DNA of 64,000 nt. Origin: Paracoccus sp. M683. GTDB taxonomy: Bacteria; Pseudomonadota; Alphaproteobacteria; Rhodobacterales; Rhodobacteraceae. Below are positions 17,490 through 26,321 of this stretch, piece after piece. The stretch is taken from positions 124,001-188,000 of the forward strand of contig NZ_VKDF01000008.1 of the NCBI RefSeq assembly GCF_007096355.1, given 5' to 3'. Position 1 is the stretch's first letter; every line of letters starts with the position of its first letter. A program made the position numbers and the translations under genes. The notes under the pieces were generated by a model. It was not told where the DNA came from and ran no database searches. It saw nothing but the letters and a program-made list of their open reading frames with translations.

Positions 17490-17951
17490 CTAGTCGGGCG
17501 TCTGAACGCGCGCGATCCGAAAATGCCGGCGTGGGCTGAAGCCGCGCCAGACCCATGCGTCGCTGGTCGGGACGGGCAGGCGCCATTGCGCGCGGGGCAG
17601 CACCGTCAGCCGCCAGGTCCCCTCGTCATGAAGGTTGAACTCGATCTCGCCCGGCCCGACGATGTCGGCATCCTGCCAAAGCGCCGTGTCATAAGGTGCG
17701 CCAATCGAGGCCCGGTCGAGGATATGCAGCAAGCTGTCGGTAAGGGTGATCGACACCACCTCTTCAAAGGGATTGCCGTCATTGGTGACGAAAAGATAGC
17801 CGGTGATCGGATCGTGGCGATCCAGGGCAAAGGCCGCTCGCATCCAGACGCCTGCAAGATCAACCTTGTGCCCGTCCAGAATCAGCCGGCCGCGGGGCAT
17901 TTCGCCGGGAAGTGGCGTGAAATCGAGCTGATCCGCCATCAGCGCTTTCAT
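17490..17951 (-). CDS. Hypothetical protein, second gene of an unknown pair
   Basis: 153 residues from the ATG at 17951; an alternative ATG is at 17939 and neither has a strong ribosome binding site. No signal peptide or membrane helix. The sequence looks like a compact beta-rich domain (GRLILDGHKVDLAGVWMRAAFALD, TGYLFVTNDGNPFEEVVSITLTDS, GEIEFNLHDEGTWRLTVLPRAQW). I do not recognise a family. It follows the glycine-zipper gene by 14 bases on the same strand, so the two are probably one transcription unit and may act together. Confidence 0.65.
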   Translation of the reverse strand: MKALMADQLDFTPLPGEMPRGRLILDGHKVDLAGVWMRAAFALDRHDPITGYLFVTNDGNPFEEVVSITLTDSLLHILDRASIGAPYDTALWQDADIVGPGEIEFNLHDEGTWRLTVLPRAQWRLPVPTSDAWVWRGFSPRRHFRIARVQTPD

Positions 17952-17965
17952 TGGGGTGCCACGCG

Positions 17966-18655
17966 CTAGAAGAACAGGCTGACGCCAAAGGCGCCTGCGA
18001 CCGCACCGGCGAAGGCGCCGACACTGGAACATATTGGCGCGCCGGGGCCGCACAACAATCCGGCTGCTGCCCCGCCCGCAAGACCGCCCACGACACCACC
18101 GCCCAGAACGGCGCCTTCTTCCATCGCGGCCGCGCCCTTGTCCTCGGCCGAGGCGACGTTATAGACCGCCACCCCAAGCGACAGGACCAGCAGGCCGCGC
18201 CCGGCGCGTGACAGGCGCCGCATCAGCACATTGACACGTGCGCTTGACTTGCCAGAGCTTTCGACCACGGCGCGCAGGACGGCATCGCGTTGTCCCGAGG
18301 ATAGCTGATCGAAATTTGCCTTATTGCCATACATTTCCAGGGTTTTTTCCGACACTATGGTCGGCAGCGTTTTGCCCTTGGCTTTCAGGGATTCGGCGAA
18401 GGCCCTGCCAACGGGTGTGCTGCGTCCCCGGATCAGATCGAGAATCACATTGCGCTGTTCGCTGGCCAGACGCGCGGCCTGGTCCCAGGTCAGGCGGCCC
18501 GCCCGGACCTCGGCCTTCATTTCGCGCGACATCTCGGCGATCAGCCGGGCGTATCGCTCGCGCATCGAGGCATCCCAGCCCATGCCGGCACCTGCGGCGG
18601 TAACGGCACCGCGCAATGCGGAAATCTCGCGGTCGAAATCGGCTTCGGTGGTCAT
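17966..18655 (-). CDS. Hypothetical protein with C-terminal glycine-zipper membrane segment
   Basis: 229 residues. The N-terminal two thirds (about 1-150) are charged and helical with SREMKAEVRAGRLTWDQAARLASEQRN, resembling a soluble helical bundle. Residues about 150-229 are hydrophobic and extremely Gly/Ala rich: LLVLSLGVAVYNVASAED, then GGGVVGGLAGGAAAGLLCGP and a final GAFAGAVAGAFGVSLFF. That is a glycine-zipper tail like those in membrane-inserting effector or toxin-associated proteins. There is no recognised catalytic motif. Together with the downstream 153-residue gene it forms an isolated two-gene unit between the ureide genes and rpsA. Confidence 0.7.
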   Translation of the reverse strand: MTTEADFDREISALRGAVTAAGAGMGWDASMRERYARLIAEMSREMKAEVRAGRLTWDQAARLASEQRNVILDLIRGRSTPVGRAFAESLKAKGKTLPTIVSEKTLEMYGNKANFDQLSSGQRDAVLRAVVESSGKSSARVNVLMRRLSRAGRGLLVLSLGVAVYNVASAEDKGAAAMEEGAVLGGGVVGGLAGGAAAGLLCGPGAPICSSVGAFAGAVAGAFGVSLFF

Positions 18656-18917
18656 CTCGGGTCAACCATGTCACAAGGAACGAATACGGTGGCAGGATAG
18701 GGTCGCGCGCGCGAGAAGGTCAATTGCCGACCCTTGCCAATCCAGCAAAACCGGCATATATCGCGCCCAAGTCAATCGGGCGATATGGTCAGAACAGACC
18801 GCTTTGATACCGGGTCGGGCATATTGCCACGACCCTTTGTCATTCTCGAATGGCGCATAAAGACCGGCGGAGCCAACCGCTTGGCCAGTAACATCATTGT
18901 AAAGGAAACGGATACAC

Positions 18918-20597
18918 ATGGCTGAAAAAGCAACCATGGCAGATTTCGAGGCGATGCTGAATGAAAGCCTCGACATGGATACGCCCGATGAGGGCAGCGT
19001 TGTAAAGGGCAAGGTCATCGCCATCGAGGCGGGCCAGGCCATCATCGACGTCGGCTACAAGATGGAAGGCCGCGTTGATCTGAAAGAATTCGCAAATCCC
19101 GGCGAAGAGGCCAATCTTGCCGTCGGCGACGAGGTCGAGGTTTATCTGGACCGCGTGGAAAACGCCCGCGGCGAAGCGTCGATCAGCCGCGAGAAGGCCC
19201 GCCGCGAGGAAGCCTGGGATCGCCTGGAAAAAGCCTATGCCGATGAAGAGCGCGTCGAAGGCGCCATCTTCGGCCGCGTCAAGGGTGGCTTCACCGTTGA
19301 TCTGGGCGGCGCTGTTGCCTTCCTGCCCGGTTCGCAGGTCGACGTGCGCCCGGTGCGTGACGCCGGCCCGCTGATGGGTCTGAAGCAGCCCTTCCAGATC
19401 CTGAAAATGGACCGTCGCCGCGGCAATATCGTCGTGTCGCGCCGCGCCATTCTGGAAGAAAGCCGTGCCGAACAGCGCGCCGAAGTCATCGCCAACCTGA
19501 CCGAGGGTCAGGTCGTTGACGGCGTCGTCAAGAACATCACCGAATACGGCGCCTTCGTCGATCTGGGCGGTGTTGACGGTCTGCTGCACGTCACCGACAT
19601 GGCCTGGCGCCGCGTCAACCACCCGTCGGAAATCCTGTCGATCGGCGAGACCGTCAAGGTTCAGGTCGTCAAGATCAACAAGGACAGCCACCGCATCAGC
19701 CTGGGCATGAAGCAGCTTCAGGCCGATCCGTGGGATTCGGTGATCGAGAACTTCCCGATCGGTTCGGTCCATACCGGCCGCGTCACCAACATCACCGATT
19801 ACGGCGCGTTCGTCGAACTGTCGGCTGGTGTCGAGGGTCTGGTTCACGTCTCGGAAATGAGCTGGACCAAGAAGAACGTCCATCCGGGCAAGATCGTCTC
19901 GACCTCGCAAGAGGTTGACGTGATGGTTCTGGAAATCGACGAAGCCAAGCGCCGCGTGTCGCTGGGTCTGAAGCAGACGCAGCGCAACCCGTGGGAAGTC
20001 TTTGCCGAGACCCACCCGGCCGGTACCCAGATCGAAGGCGAAGTGAAGTCGATCACCGAATTCGGCCTGTTCATCGGGCTGGAAGGCGATATCGACGGCA
20101 TGGTTCACTTGTCGGATATCAGCTGGGATGCCCGTGGCGAGGACGCGATTCAGGATTACCGCAAGGGCGACGTGGTCAAAGCCGTCGTTCAGGACGTGGA
20201 TATCGAGAAAGAGCGTATCAGCCTGTCGATCAAGGCGCTGGAAAACGACAACATGGCCGAGGCCGTGGATGGCGTGAAGCGCGGCTCGATCGTCACCGCC
20301 GAGGTGACCGCGATCGAGGATGGCGGGATCGAAGTGGAATATAACGGCGTCAAGTCGTTCATCCGCCGCTCGGACCTCGCCCGCGACCGTCAGGACCAGC
20401 GCCCCGAGCGCTTCCAGGTCGGTGACAAGGTCGATGCCCGCGTGACCAATATCGACACCAAGACCCGTCGTCTGGGTCTGTCGATCAAGGCCCGCGAGAT
20501 CGCCGAAGAGAAAGAAGCGATCGACACCTATGGCAGCTCGGATTCGGGTGCCTCGCTTGGTGACATCCTGGGCGCTGCGCTGAACCGCAACAACTAA
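18918..20597 (+). CDS. rpsA: 30S ribosomal protein S1
   Basis: 559 residues with six consecutive S1 (OB-fold) repeats: about 34-100, 118-184, 205-273, 290-360, 377-447 and 463-530. The repeats show typical strands such as VKNITEYGAFVDLGGVDGLLHVTDMAWRR and VTNITDYGAFVELSAGVEGLVHVSEMSW. S1 brings mRNA to the 30S subunit. The gene is preceded by AAAGGA 12 bases before the ATG. The 260 bases upstream hold its promoter; TTGCCA (18734-18739) with TATATC (18757-18762) at 17-base spacing is one weak candidate. A strong terminator follows. Codon use is noticeably more biased towards preferred codons than in neighbours. Confidence 0.98.
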   Translation: MAEKATMADFEAMLNESLDMDTPDEGSVVKGKVIAIEAGQAIIDVGYKMEGRVDLKEFANPGEEANLAVGDEVEVYLDRVENARGEASISREKARREEAWDRLEKAYADEERVEGAIFGRVKGGFTVDLGGAVAFLPGSQVDVRPVRDAGPLMGLKQPFQILKMDRRRGNIVVSRRAILEESRAEQRAEVIANLTEGQVVDGVVKNITEYGAFVDLGGVDGLLHVTDMAWRRVNHPSEILSIGETVKVQVVKINKDSHRISLGMKQLQADPWDSVIENFPIGSVHTGRVTNITDYGAFVELSAGVEGLVHVSEMSWTKKNVHPGKIVSTSQEVDVMVLEIDEAKRRVSLGLKQTQRNPWEVFAETHPAGTQIEGEVKSITEFGLFIGLEGDIDGMVHLSDISWDARGEDAIQDYRKGDVVKAVVQDVDIEKERISLSIKALENDNMAEAVDGVKRGSIVTAEVTAIEDGGIEVEYNGVKSFIRRSDLARDRQDQRPERFQVGDKVDARVTNIDTKTRRLGLSIKAREIAEEKEAIDTYGSSDSGASLGDILGAALNRNN

Positions 20598-20623
20598 GCG
20601 GCCGGCCGAATGCCAACCTCTTG

Positions 20624-20660
20624 CCCCGTCCCCGCAGCACGCGGGGGCGGGGTTTTCTTT
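20624..20660 (+). terminator. Rho-independent terminator of rpsA
   Basis: A near-perfect GC stem, CCCCGTCCCCGC (20624-20635) with GCGGGGGCGGGG (20641-20652), has a short loop and is followed by TTTTCTTT. It starts 27 bases after the rpsA stop. Confidence 0.9.
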
Positions 20661-20737
20661 GGCTCTGTCGCTCAGCTGCATTTGGCCGGTTCAGGCCCAA
20701 GCCGGGCGTTGACGCTCTGGCATCTGCCCCGCAACTG

Positions 20738-20770
20738 CGGATCGGATCGGATCGGATCGAATCGGTTCGG
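20738..20770. repeat. Pentanucleotide tandem repeat (ATCGG)n
   Basis: Three exact ATCGG units (20741-20755) followed by ATCGA, ATCGG and TTCGG, in the gap between the rpsA terminator and the 3' end of the convergent TetR gene. It is non-coding and short; possibly a slippage product. Confidence 0.7.
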
Positions 20771-20777
20771 GCAGCAA

Positions 20778-21425
20778 TCAGCGAAAACAGCTTTCCGCCT
20801 CGATCTGTCCGGCCAATGCCCCGCGCAGGGTCAGCACATCGCCTTCCAGTTCCGCGATTTTTTCGCGCAGCTCTGCTTCGGTCCGGGCCTGATTGGCCAG
20901 GCCCGCGCCTAACACCCGCTCGACGGCACGGCGCATCGGCGCCTCGTCCCCGCTGAACGCCAGCCACAGCGTCGCGCCCTCCAGCTGGGACAGCGCATCC
21001 TCGGCCAGCTCGGCGGCGCGGCGGGGTGGATGATGGCGTTCAAGAATAGCCTGTATGACCTGATGCAGCCTGCCGAAAAAGGCCAGCGCGGCGGCGCGCA
21101 CCGCATCTGCCTCGGCCGTGCCGTAAAGCAGATGCAGCCCCAAACAGCGGTGGTGCATGGCCAGATGATCGGCAATGGCGGTGATGCTTGCCCGGTAGTC
21201 GGCCTGCCAGTCGGGGCCGGTTGGGCAGGCCCCTTCGATCTGTGCCAAAGTCAGTTGCAAGGCCTCGATGGCCAGATCCTCTTTGGCGGCGAAGCGGCTG
21301 TAAAGACTGGCTTTGCGCAGGCCGACGGCATCGGCAAGTTCGGCCATCGACAGGCCGGCATAGCCGCGTCGGCGGAACATGTCCTGCGCCGCCGCAATGA
21401 TTTCTTCGCGTGATGTCTTTGTCAT
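20778..21425 (-). CDS. TetR family transcriptional regulator
   Basis: 215 residues. The N-terminal TetR helix-turn-helix is clear: REEIIAAAQDMFRRRGYAGLSMAELADAVGLRKASLYSRFAAKEDLAIEAL. The C-terminal half is a helical ligand-binding and dimerisation domain without recognisable ligand specificity, ending in a leucine-spaced helix. It is transcribed divergently from a PNPOx-fold gene; the 59-base gap contains a large perfect inverted repeat around a TATAAT box, so it most likely represses both itself and that gene. It ends close to the ATCGG repeat. Confidence 0.93.
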   Translation of the reverse strand: MTKTSREEIIAAAQDMFRRRGYAGLSMAELADAVGLRKASLYSRFAAKEDLAIEALQLTLAQIEGACPTGPDWQADYRASITAIADHLAMHHRCLGLHLLYGTAEADAVRAAALAFFGRLHQVIQAILERHHPPRRAAELAEDALSQLEGATLWLAFSGDEAPMRRAVERVLGAGLANQARTEAELREKIAELEGDVLTLRGALAGQIEAESCFR

Positions 21426-21432
21426 CTGTTCA

Positions 21433-21475
21433 TTTCCTACCGATCGGTCTTATAATGCAACCGATCGGTAGGAAA
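21433..21475. promoter_or_regulatory. TetR operator enclosing the divergent promoter
   Basis: Perfect 16-base inverted repeat, TTTCCTACCGATCGGT (21433-21448) and its complement ACCGATCGGTAGGAAA (21460-21475), with an 11-base spacer. Each arm contains the palindrome ACCGATCGGT, so two dimer sites are present. A consensus TATAAT (21451-21456) sits in the spacer on the plus strand, so repressor binding should block the PNPOx promoter directly. Confidence 0.85.
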
Positions 21476-21484
21476 GACAAGGCT

Positions 21485-22054
21485 ATGAGTGACGACAAGA
21501 TCAACATGACGACCGGCGAGGATCCTCACAGCCATCGGGGTGAGGTGCTTATGCGCGATCGCTATCCCGGCCCCTACTGGTGGGATTCGGGCAATCTGCC
21601 GCGGATGGTGCAGCCGCGCCTGTCGCCCTCGATGATCCGCTTCATCGAAAATCTGCCATTTTTCTTTGTCGCGACGGCCAGTGACCGGGGGCATTGCGAC
21701 GCCAGCTTTCGCGGGCGCGATTATGACGCGGCCGGTCGCCCATTGCCGGCCCTGCGCGCGCCCGATCCGCAGACGGTGATCTTTCCGGATTTTCGCGGCA
21801 ACGGCCTGTACCAATCGCTTGGCAATATCCTGACCAACCCGCAGATAGGTCTGCTGTTCATGGATTTCGACCGCCAGCGCCGCGCGCGGGTCAATGGGCG
21901 GGCGTCGATCCTGCCGCCACCTGACTGGGCAGCGGCACTTTGGCCCGCTGCCCAATCGGTCGTGCAGGTCGAGGTCCAGCAGGCCTTTGGCAATTGCGCC
22001 GCCCGCATCCCCCGCATGCGCCTGTACGAAGGCAGCGACGCGCCGTTCAGCTAG
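21485..22054 (+). CDS. Pyridoxamine 5'-phosphate oxidase-family protein (PNPOx fold)
   Basis: 189 residues from the ATG at 21485, only 10 bases after the operator arm; the GGTAGGAAAGACAAGGCT stretch provides the ribosome binding site. The sequence has flavin-binding PNPOx-like features: MIRFIENLPFFFVATASDRGHCDASFRG, then VIFPDFRGNGLYQSLGNILTNPQIGLLFMDF and RARVNGRASI. Similar proteins bind FMN or F420 and reduce or detoxify small electrophiles. It is controlled by the divergent TetR gene. This pair sits between rpsA and ihfB, which are usually closer together. Confidence 0.88.
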   Translation: MSDDKINMTTGEDPHSHRGEVLMRDRYPGPYWWDSGNLPRMVQPRLSPSMIRFIENLPFFFVATASDRGHCDASFRGRDYDAAGRPLPALRAPDPQTVIFPDFRGNGLYQSLGNILTNPQIGLLFMDFDRQRRARVNGRASILPPPDWAAALWPAAQSVVQVEVQQAFGNCAARIPRMRLYEGSDAPFS

Positions 22055-22238
22055 GGCAGGGGGGCGGATATCGGCCACATCCGCCTGCGCGCCATCGCAT
22101 TCGGGGCGGGATTCGGCGCAACCGGGATGCAACCAAACAGGTTCTTTCGCGTTCCCCCTTCTGCAAACGGGTAAATGGCCGTAATATCAGCTTGGTATAC
22201 CCGTTCATACTCGAGGCTTGAGAATTGCAGGTGCCCAG

Positions 22239-22523
22239 ATGATTCGATCAGAACTGATCCAGAAAGTCGCCGAAGAGAATCCCCATCTGTTCCGGCGCGA
22301 TGTCGAGCGTATCGTGAATACCGTGTTCGAAGAGATCATCGACGCCATGGCCCGCGGCGACCGGGTCGAGTTGCGCGGCTTCGGCGCTTTCTCGGTCAAG
22401 CGGCGTGATTCGCGGACCGGTCGCAACCCGCGTACGGGCGAGGCGGTCGAGGTCGATGAAAAGCATGTTCCTTTCTTCAAGACCGGCAAATTGCTGCGCG
22501 ACAGGTTGAACGGCGAGGCCTGA
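22239..22523 (+). CDS. ihfB: Integration host factor subunit beta
   Basis: 94 residues from the ATG at 22239, the standard IHF-beta length. It begins [17 protein letters not shown] and carries the DNA-bending arm [24 protein letters not shown] with the intercalating Pro in NPRTGE. IHF-beta pairs with IHF-alpha (encoded elsewhere) to bend DNA at promoters, origins and recombination sites. It is followed by lapA, trpF and trpB on the same strand, a conserved alphaproteobacterial neighbourhood. Confidence 0.97.
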   Translation: MIRSELIQKVAEENPHLFRRDVERIVNTVFEEIIDAMARGDRVELRGFGAFSVKRRDSRTGRNPRTGEAVEVDEKHVPFFKTGKLLRDRLNGEA

Positions 22524-22580
22524 TCGCCGTAAAAGGCCTTTGCGTGCCCGGAAGCTCCGGGCCGGAAAAAGGGAATGCTG

Positions 22581-23021
22581 ATGCGCTTTATCCGCCTGAT
22601 GTTCGTCGTCCTGCTTGCCATCTTGCTGATCGCAGTTGCATTGGCCAATCGCGACATGGTGACCCTGAACGCCTTTCCGGCGAATTTCGGGCAGTATCTG
22701 GGCGGCACCTGGTCGCTGAACCTGCCGCTGTTTCTGGTGATCTTCCTGGCCATCGCCTTTGGTGTGGTGATCGGTTTTGTCTGGGAATGGCTGCGCGAGG
22801 CCCATATCCGTCGCGAGTCGCGCCAGCGCGCCAGCCAGGTCGCCCAGCTGGAACGCGAGGTCAGCCATCTTCGGGACAATCACGCAGGCCCGCGCGACGA
22901 CGTCCTGGCCATCGTGGACCGTCCGCGCAGCGCCCCGCAGGGCACCGGCAACCCGCCGCGCCCCATTGCCTCACCCTCGCCAGCGCCCGGCACGACGCTG
23001 CCCAGCCAGCCAGTGCGCTGA
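22581..23021 (+). CDS. lapA: LapA family (DUF1049) inner membrane protein
   Basis: About 146 residues. I favour the ATG at 22581 because AGGGA lies 6 bases upstream; an ATG at 22575 is too close to it. Two membrane helices (about residues 3-22 and 45-70) are followed by a basic and coiled-coil segment (RRESRQRASQVAQLEREVSHLRD) and a Pro-rich tail. This is the LapA/DUF1049 arrangement; in Escherichia coli LapA works with LapB in lipopolysaccharide assembly control. Its stop codon is directly followed by the trpF start. Confidence 0.85.
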   Translation: MRFIRLMFVVLLAILLIAVALANRDMVTLNAFPANFGQYLGGTWSLNLPLFLVIFLAIAFGVVIGFVWEWLREAHIRRESRQRASQVAQLEREVSHLRDNHAGPRDDVLAIVDRPRSAPQGTGNPPRPIASPSPAPGTTLPSQPVR

Positions 23022-23657
23022 ATGGCCCAGGTCAAGATCTGCGGGCTCAGCCACCCCGAACATGTCGCCGCAGCTGTCGATGCCGGGGCGCGCTATCTGG
23101 GCTTTGTCTTCTTTCCGAAATCGCCCCGCGCGGTCTTGCCGCAACAGGCCGCAGCGCTGATGGGCGATACCCCGCCCGGCGTGGCGCGGGTGGGGCTGTT
23201 CGTCAATCCCGATGACGCACTACTTGAACAGGTGCTGGCCCAGGCTCCGCTGGACATGATCCAGTTGCATGGCGCCGAAACCCCGGCCCGCGTGGCCGAG
23301 GTCAAGGCCCTGTCCGGCCTGCCGGTGATCAAGGCCGTGGGCGTGGCTGAACCTGCCGATCTGGACGGGCTGTGGGATCATGGCCTGGCCGCCGATATGC
23401 TGCTGGTCGACGCCAAACCTCCGAAGGATGCCACGCTTCCGGGCGGAAACGGGCTCGCTTTTGACTGGCGGTTGCTCACCGGGCGCAAATGGCTGAAGCC
23501 CTGGCTGCTGGCCGGGGGGCTGACCCCGCAGAACGTGGCCGAGGCGATCCGCCTGACCGGCGCACCTGGCGTCGATGTCTCGTCAGGGGTCGAAACAGCG
23601 CCCGGACAAAAGGACAGCGACCTGATCCGCGCCTTCGTCGCCGCCGCCCGGACATGA
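23022..23657 (+). CDS. trpF: Phosphoribosylanthranilate isomerase
   Basis: 211 residues. The first strand VKICGLSHPEHVAAAVDAGARYLGFVFFPKSPRAV contains the catalytic Cys (KICG), and LVDAKPPKDATLPGGNGLAFDW has the catalytic Asp region and the GG loop. WLLAGGLTPQNVAEAI and GVDVSSGVETAPGQKD bind phosphate. The enzyme performs the Amadori rearrangement in tryptophan synthesis. The gene begins immediately after lapA's stop and overlaps the next GNAT gene by four bases. Confidence 0.96.
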   Translation: MAQVKICGLSHPEHVAAAVDAGARYLGFVFFPKSPRAVLPQQAAALMGDTPPGVARVGLFVNPDDALLEQVLAQAPLDMIQLHGAETPARVAEVKALSGLPVIKAVGVAEPADLDGLWDHGLAADMLLVDAKPPKDATLPGGNGLAFDWRLLTGRKWLKPWLLAGGLTPQNVAEAIRLTGAPGVDVSSGVETAPGQKDSDLIRAFVAAART

Positions 23658-24094
23658 TCTGGCGACCGGCCACCCGCGCCGACGTCCCGGCGGTCATGGC
23701 GCTTCTGGCCGATGACATGCTGGGGCAGGGCCGCGAGGCCGCCGATCCCGCCCCCTATCTCGCCGCCTTCGATGCCATGCAGGCCGAAGGCGCCAATCAC
23801 CTGATCGTGGGCGACGAAAACGGCGTGGTCATCGCCTGCTATCAGATCACCTTCATCTCGGGCCTCTCGCTGACCGCCGCCCGTCGCGCCCAGATCGAGG
23901 GCGTCCGCACCGCCGCCAGCCATCGCGGCCAGGGCATCGGCGCGGCGATGATGGCCGATGCCGAATCCCGCGCCCGCGCCGCCGGTTGCAGCCTGATGCA
24001 ATTCACCACCAACAAGGCGCGCAGCGATGCCCACCGCTTCTATGACCGCATGGGCTTCACCCCGTCCCATATCGGCTATAAGAAACCACTCTAG
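23654..24094 (+). CDS. GNAT family N-acetyltransferase
   Basis: 146 residues from the ATG at 23654 that overlaps the trpF stop (ATGA). It contains a single GNAT domain: [21 protein letters not shown] at the start, the acetyl-CoA loop [25 protein letters not shown] and the C-terminal [23 protein letters not shown]. The substrate is unknown. It separates trpF and trpB, which are often adjacent, by one coupled gene. Nothing suggests a role in tryptophan synthesis. Confidence 0.88.
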   Translation: MIWRPATRADVPAVMALLADDMLGQGREAADPAPYLAAFDAMQAEGANHLIVGDENGVVIACYQITFISGLSLTAARRAQIEGVRTAASHRGQGIGAAMMADAESRARAAGCSLMQFTTNKARSDAHRFYDRMGFTPSHIGYKKPL

Positions 24095-24144
24095 GTTTCT
24101 TTCTCGTCCAAATACCCAAATCCCGAACCCGAAAAGGCAGCGCC

Positions 24145-25371
24145 ATGGCCGATGATCTCGTGAACAGCTTCAAGAATGGCCCCGACGAACAGGGCCGTTT
24201 CGGCATCTATGGCGGCCGCTTCGTCAGCGAAACACTGATGCCGCTGATCTTGGATCTGGAAGCCGAATACGAACGCGCCAAGACTGACCCGGTCTTTTGG
24301 GCGCAGATGGATGACCTGTGGACCCATTATGTTGGCCGCCCCAGCCCGCTTTACCATGCCGAACGCCTGTCGGAACGGCTTGGCGGCGCAAAAATCTACA
24401 TGAAACGCGACGAGCTGAACCATACCGGCGCCCACAAGATCAACAACGTCCTGGGCCAGATCCTCTTGGCCATGCGCATGGGCAAGACCCGCATCATCGC
24501 GGAAACCGGCGCGGGTCAGCACGGTGTGGCCACGGCCACGGTCTGCGCCCGCTTCGGGCTGAAATGCGTGGTCTACATGGGTGCGCATGATGTGGAACGT
24601 CAGGCCCCAAACGTATTCCGCATGCGGCTGCTAGGGGCCGAGGTCGTGCCGGTCACATCGGGTCGCGGCACGCTGAAGGATGCGATGAACGACGCGCTCA
24701 GGGATTGGGTCACCAATGTGCGCGACACCTTCTATTGCATCGGCACCGTCGCCGGCCCGCATCCCTATCCGGCCATGGTGCGCGATTTTCAGTCGATCAT
24801 CGGCAAGGAAACCAAAGAACAGATCATGGCGCGCGAGGGCCGTCTGCCCGACACGCTGGTCGCGGCCATTGGCGGCGGCTCGAATGCGATGGGGCTGTTC
24901 TTCCCGTTCCTCGACGACAAGGACGTGCGCATCATCGGGGTCGAGGCCGGCGGCAAGGGCGTCGATGACCGCATGCTGCATTGCGCCAGCCTGACCGGCG
25001 GCCGCGCGGGCGTGCTGCATGGCAACCGCACCTATCTGTTGCAGGATCCCGAGGGCCAGATCCTGGAAGGGCATTCCATCAGCGCCGGTCTGGACTATCC
25101 CGGCATCGGCCCGGAACATGCCTGGCTGAAGGATCAGATGCGCGCCGAATATGTCAGCATCACCGATGACGAGGCATTGGCCGCCTTCCAGCTGTGCTGC
25201 CAGACCGAGGGCATCATCCCCGCGCTGGAACCCAGCCATGCCCTTGCCCATGTGATGAAGATCGCGCCCGATCTGCCCGCCGACCATCTGATCGTGATGA
25301 ATATGTGCGGGCGTGGCGACAAGGATATCTTCACCGTCGCCAAGCATCTGGGCGTCGATATCCAGACCTGA
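24145..25371 (+). CDS. trpB: Tryptophan synthase beta subunit
   Basis: 408 residues, full length. The pyridoxal-phosphate lysine is in [15 protein letters not shown], followed by [14 protein letters not shown] and [15 protein letters not shown] (phosphate-binding glycines). The enzyme joins indole and serine to tryptophan and works with TrpA, whose gene is 13 kb away in this window. A degenerate copy of the family intergenic repeat (GTCCAAATAC near 24107) lies just upstream, between the GNAT gene and trpB. Confidence 0.97.
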   Translation: MADDLVNSFKNGPDEQGRFGIYGGRFVSETLMPLILDLEAEYERAKTDPVFWAQMDDLWTHYVGRPSPLYHAERLSERLGGAKIYMKRDELNHTGAHKINNVLGQILLAMRMGKTRIIAETGAGQHGVATATVCARFGLKCVVYMGAHDVERQAPNVFRMRLLGAEVVPVTSGRGTLKDAMNDALRDWVTNVRDTFYCIGTVAGPHPYPAMVRDFQSIIGKETKEQIMAREGRLPDTLVAAIGGGSNAMGLFFPFLDDKDVRIIGVEAGGKGVDDRMLHCASLTGGRAGVLHGNRTYLLQDPEGQILEGHSISAGLDYPGIGPEHAWLKDQMRAEYVSITDDEALAAFQLCCQTEGIIPALEPSHALAHVMKIAPDLPADHLIVMNMCGRGDKDIFTVAKHLGVDIQT

Positions 25372-25467
25372 GGCTGACCCTGCGTCATCTGACGTTTCCG
25401 TGAGGGACGAGAACCCCTCGCGGATCGGGGCGTTCACCTGCCAGCAACCTTACTGGAGGTGAACGAT

Positions 25468-26121
25468 ATGCTGACGAAGCAATTCAAGCTGGCCGCGATC
25501 CTGACTGCGGCGATGGGAACCAGCGCACTGGCGCAAGAGGCGACCGTGGTGGAAACGCCTGGTGGTCAGACGGCGATCCTGCCTGCGGACGCGGTCGAAT
25601 CGACCGGCGTTTCGCCGGACGCAACGGCGGCCGAATCGGAATATCCGATCTTCAATCAGGACATGAATGACCAGACGATCGCCGATACGCTGCTGTCGCA
25701 GGGTTTCGGGGATATCTATATCCTGCGCGAAGGCTCGCTGATGACAGTGACCGCCACCCGCGACGGGGATGACATCAAGCTGGTCTACAACCTGGTTGAA
25801 GGCCGCCTGATCGAGGTCAATGGCGAGCGTGTCCTGACCGAGGAAGAACGCACCCTGACCGAATCGGGCAGCACCGACACCGCAACCGCCGGTGAAACCG
25901 AGGACACGGAAGGCACCGATGACGGCGCAACCGATGACGGCAGCACTGACGACGGCAGCGCTGATGATGGTGCGTCGGATGATGGCGGCACTGATGATAG
26001 CGGCACTGACGACAGCGGCACTGACGACAGTGGTGCCGACGACGGCGCCGGGGACGATTCTGGCAACGACTCGGATTCGGGCGGCGAAGGCGGCTCGGAC
26101 AGTGACGGGACGAATGGCTGA
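25468..26121 (+). CDS. Secreted protein with PepSY-like domain and TDDGS-type acidic tail (paralog 1 of 3)
   Basis: 217 residues from the ATG at 25468, preceded by GGAGGTGA at good spacing; an in-frame GTG at 25459 is less likely. A signal peptide (MLTKQFKLAAILTAAMGTSALA) is followed by a short linker and a domain of about 55 residues (ADTLLSQGFGDIYILREGSLMTVTATRDGDDIKLVYNLVEGRLIEVNGE) whose pattern matches a PepSY-like fold. From about residue 135 the protein is low-complexity, built from Thr/Ser/Gly and paired Asp (TDDGS, TDDSG units). The two following genes have the same plan. Function unknown; the tail might bind calcium or act as a disordered spacer. Confidence 0.75.
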   Translation: MLTKQFKLAAILTAAMGTSALAQEATVVETPGGQTAILPADAVESTGVSPDATAAESEYPIFNQDMNDQTIADTLLSQGFGDIYILREGSLMTVTATRDGDDIKLVYNLVEGRLIEVNGERVLTEEERTLTESGSTDTATAGETEDTEGTDDGATDDGSTDDGSADDGASDDGGTDDSGTDDSGTDDSGADDGAGDDSGNDSDSGGEGGSDSDGTNG

Positions 26122-26151
26122 TCATCAGACCCCGTCTCGGGATTGAGTGCA

Positions 26152-26180
26152 GGCCGGGGTGGCAACGCCCCGGCCTTTTT
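26152..26180 (+). terminator. Rho-independent terminator
   Basis: GGCCGGGG (26152-26159) pairs with CCCCGGCC (26168-26175) around an 8-base loop and is followed by TTTTT. It ends the transcript of the first acidic-tail protein, so the next paralog probably has its own promoter. Confidence 0.88.
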
Positions 26181-26321
26181 GTCGCCGTTTCACCGCCATG
26201 CGGCCCTTAAACTTCGGTTTAGAACCCCGATTTCTATCCGGGGTCCAATAGCCAGCCCTTATCCGTCCACCCTAGCCTTGGGCCATGCCGGTATCGTCCG
26301 GCCGCAGAACAGGAGACAGAA

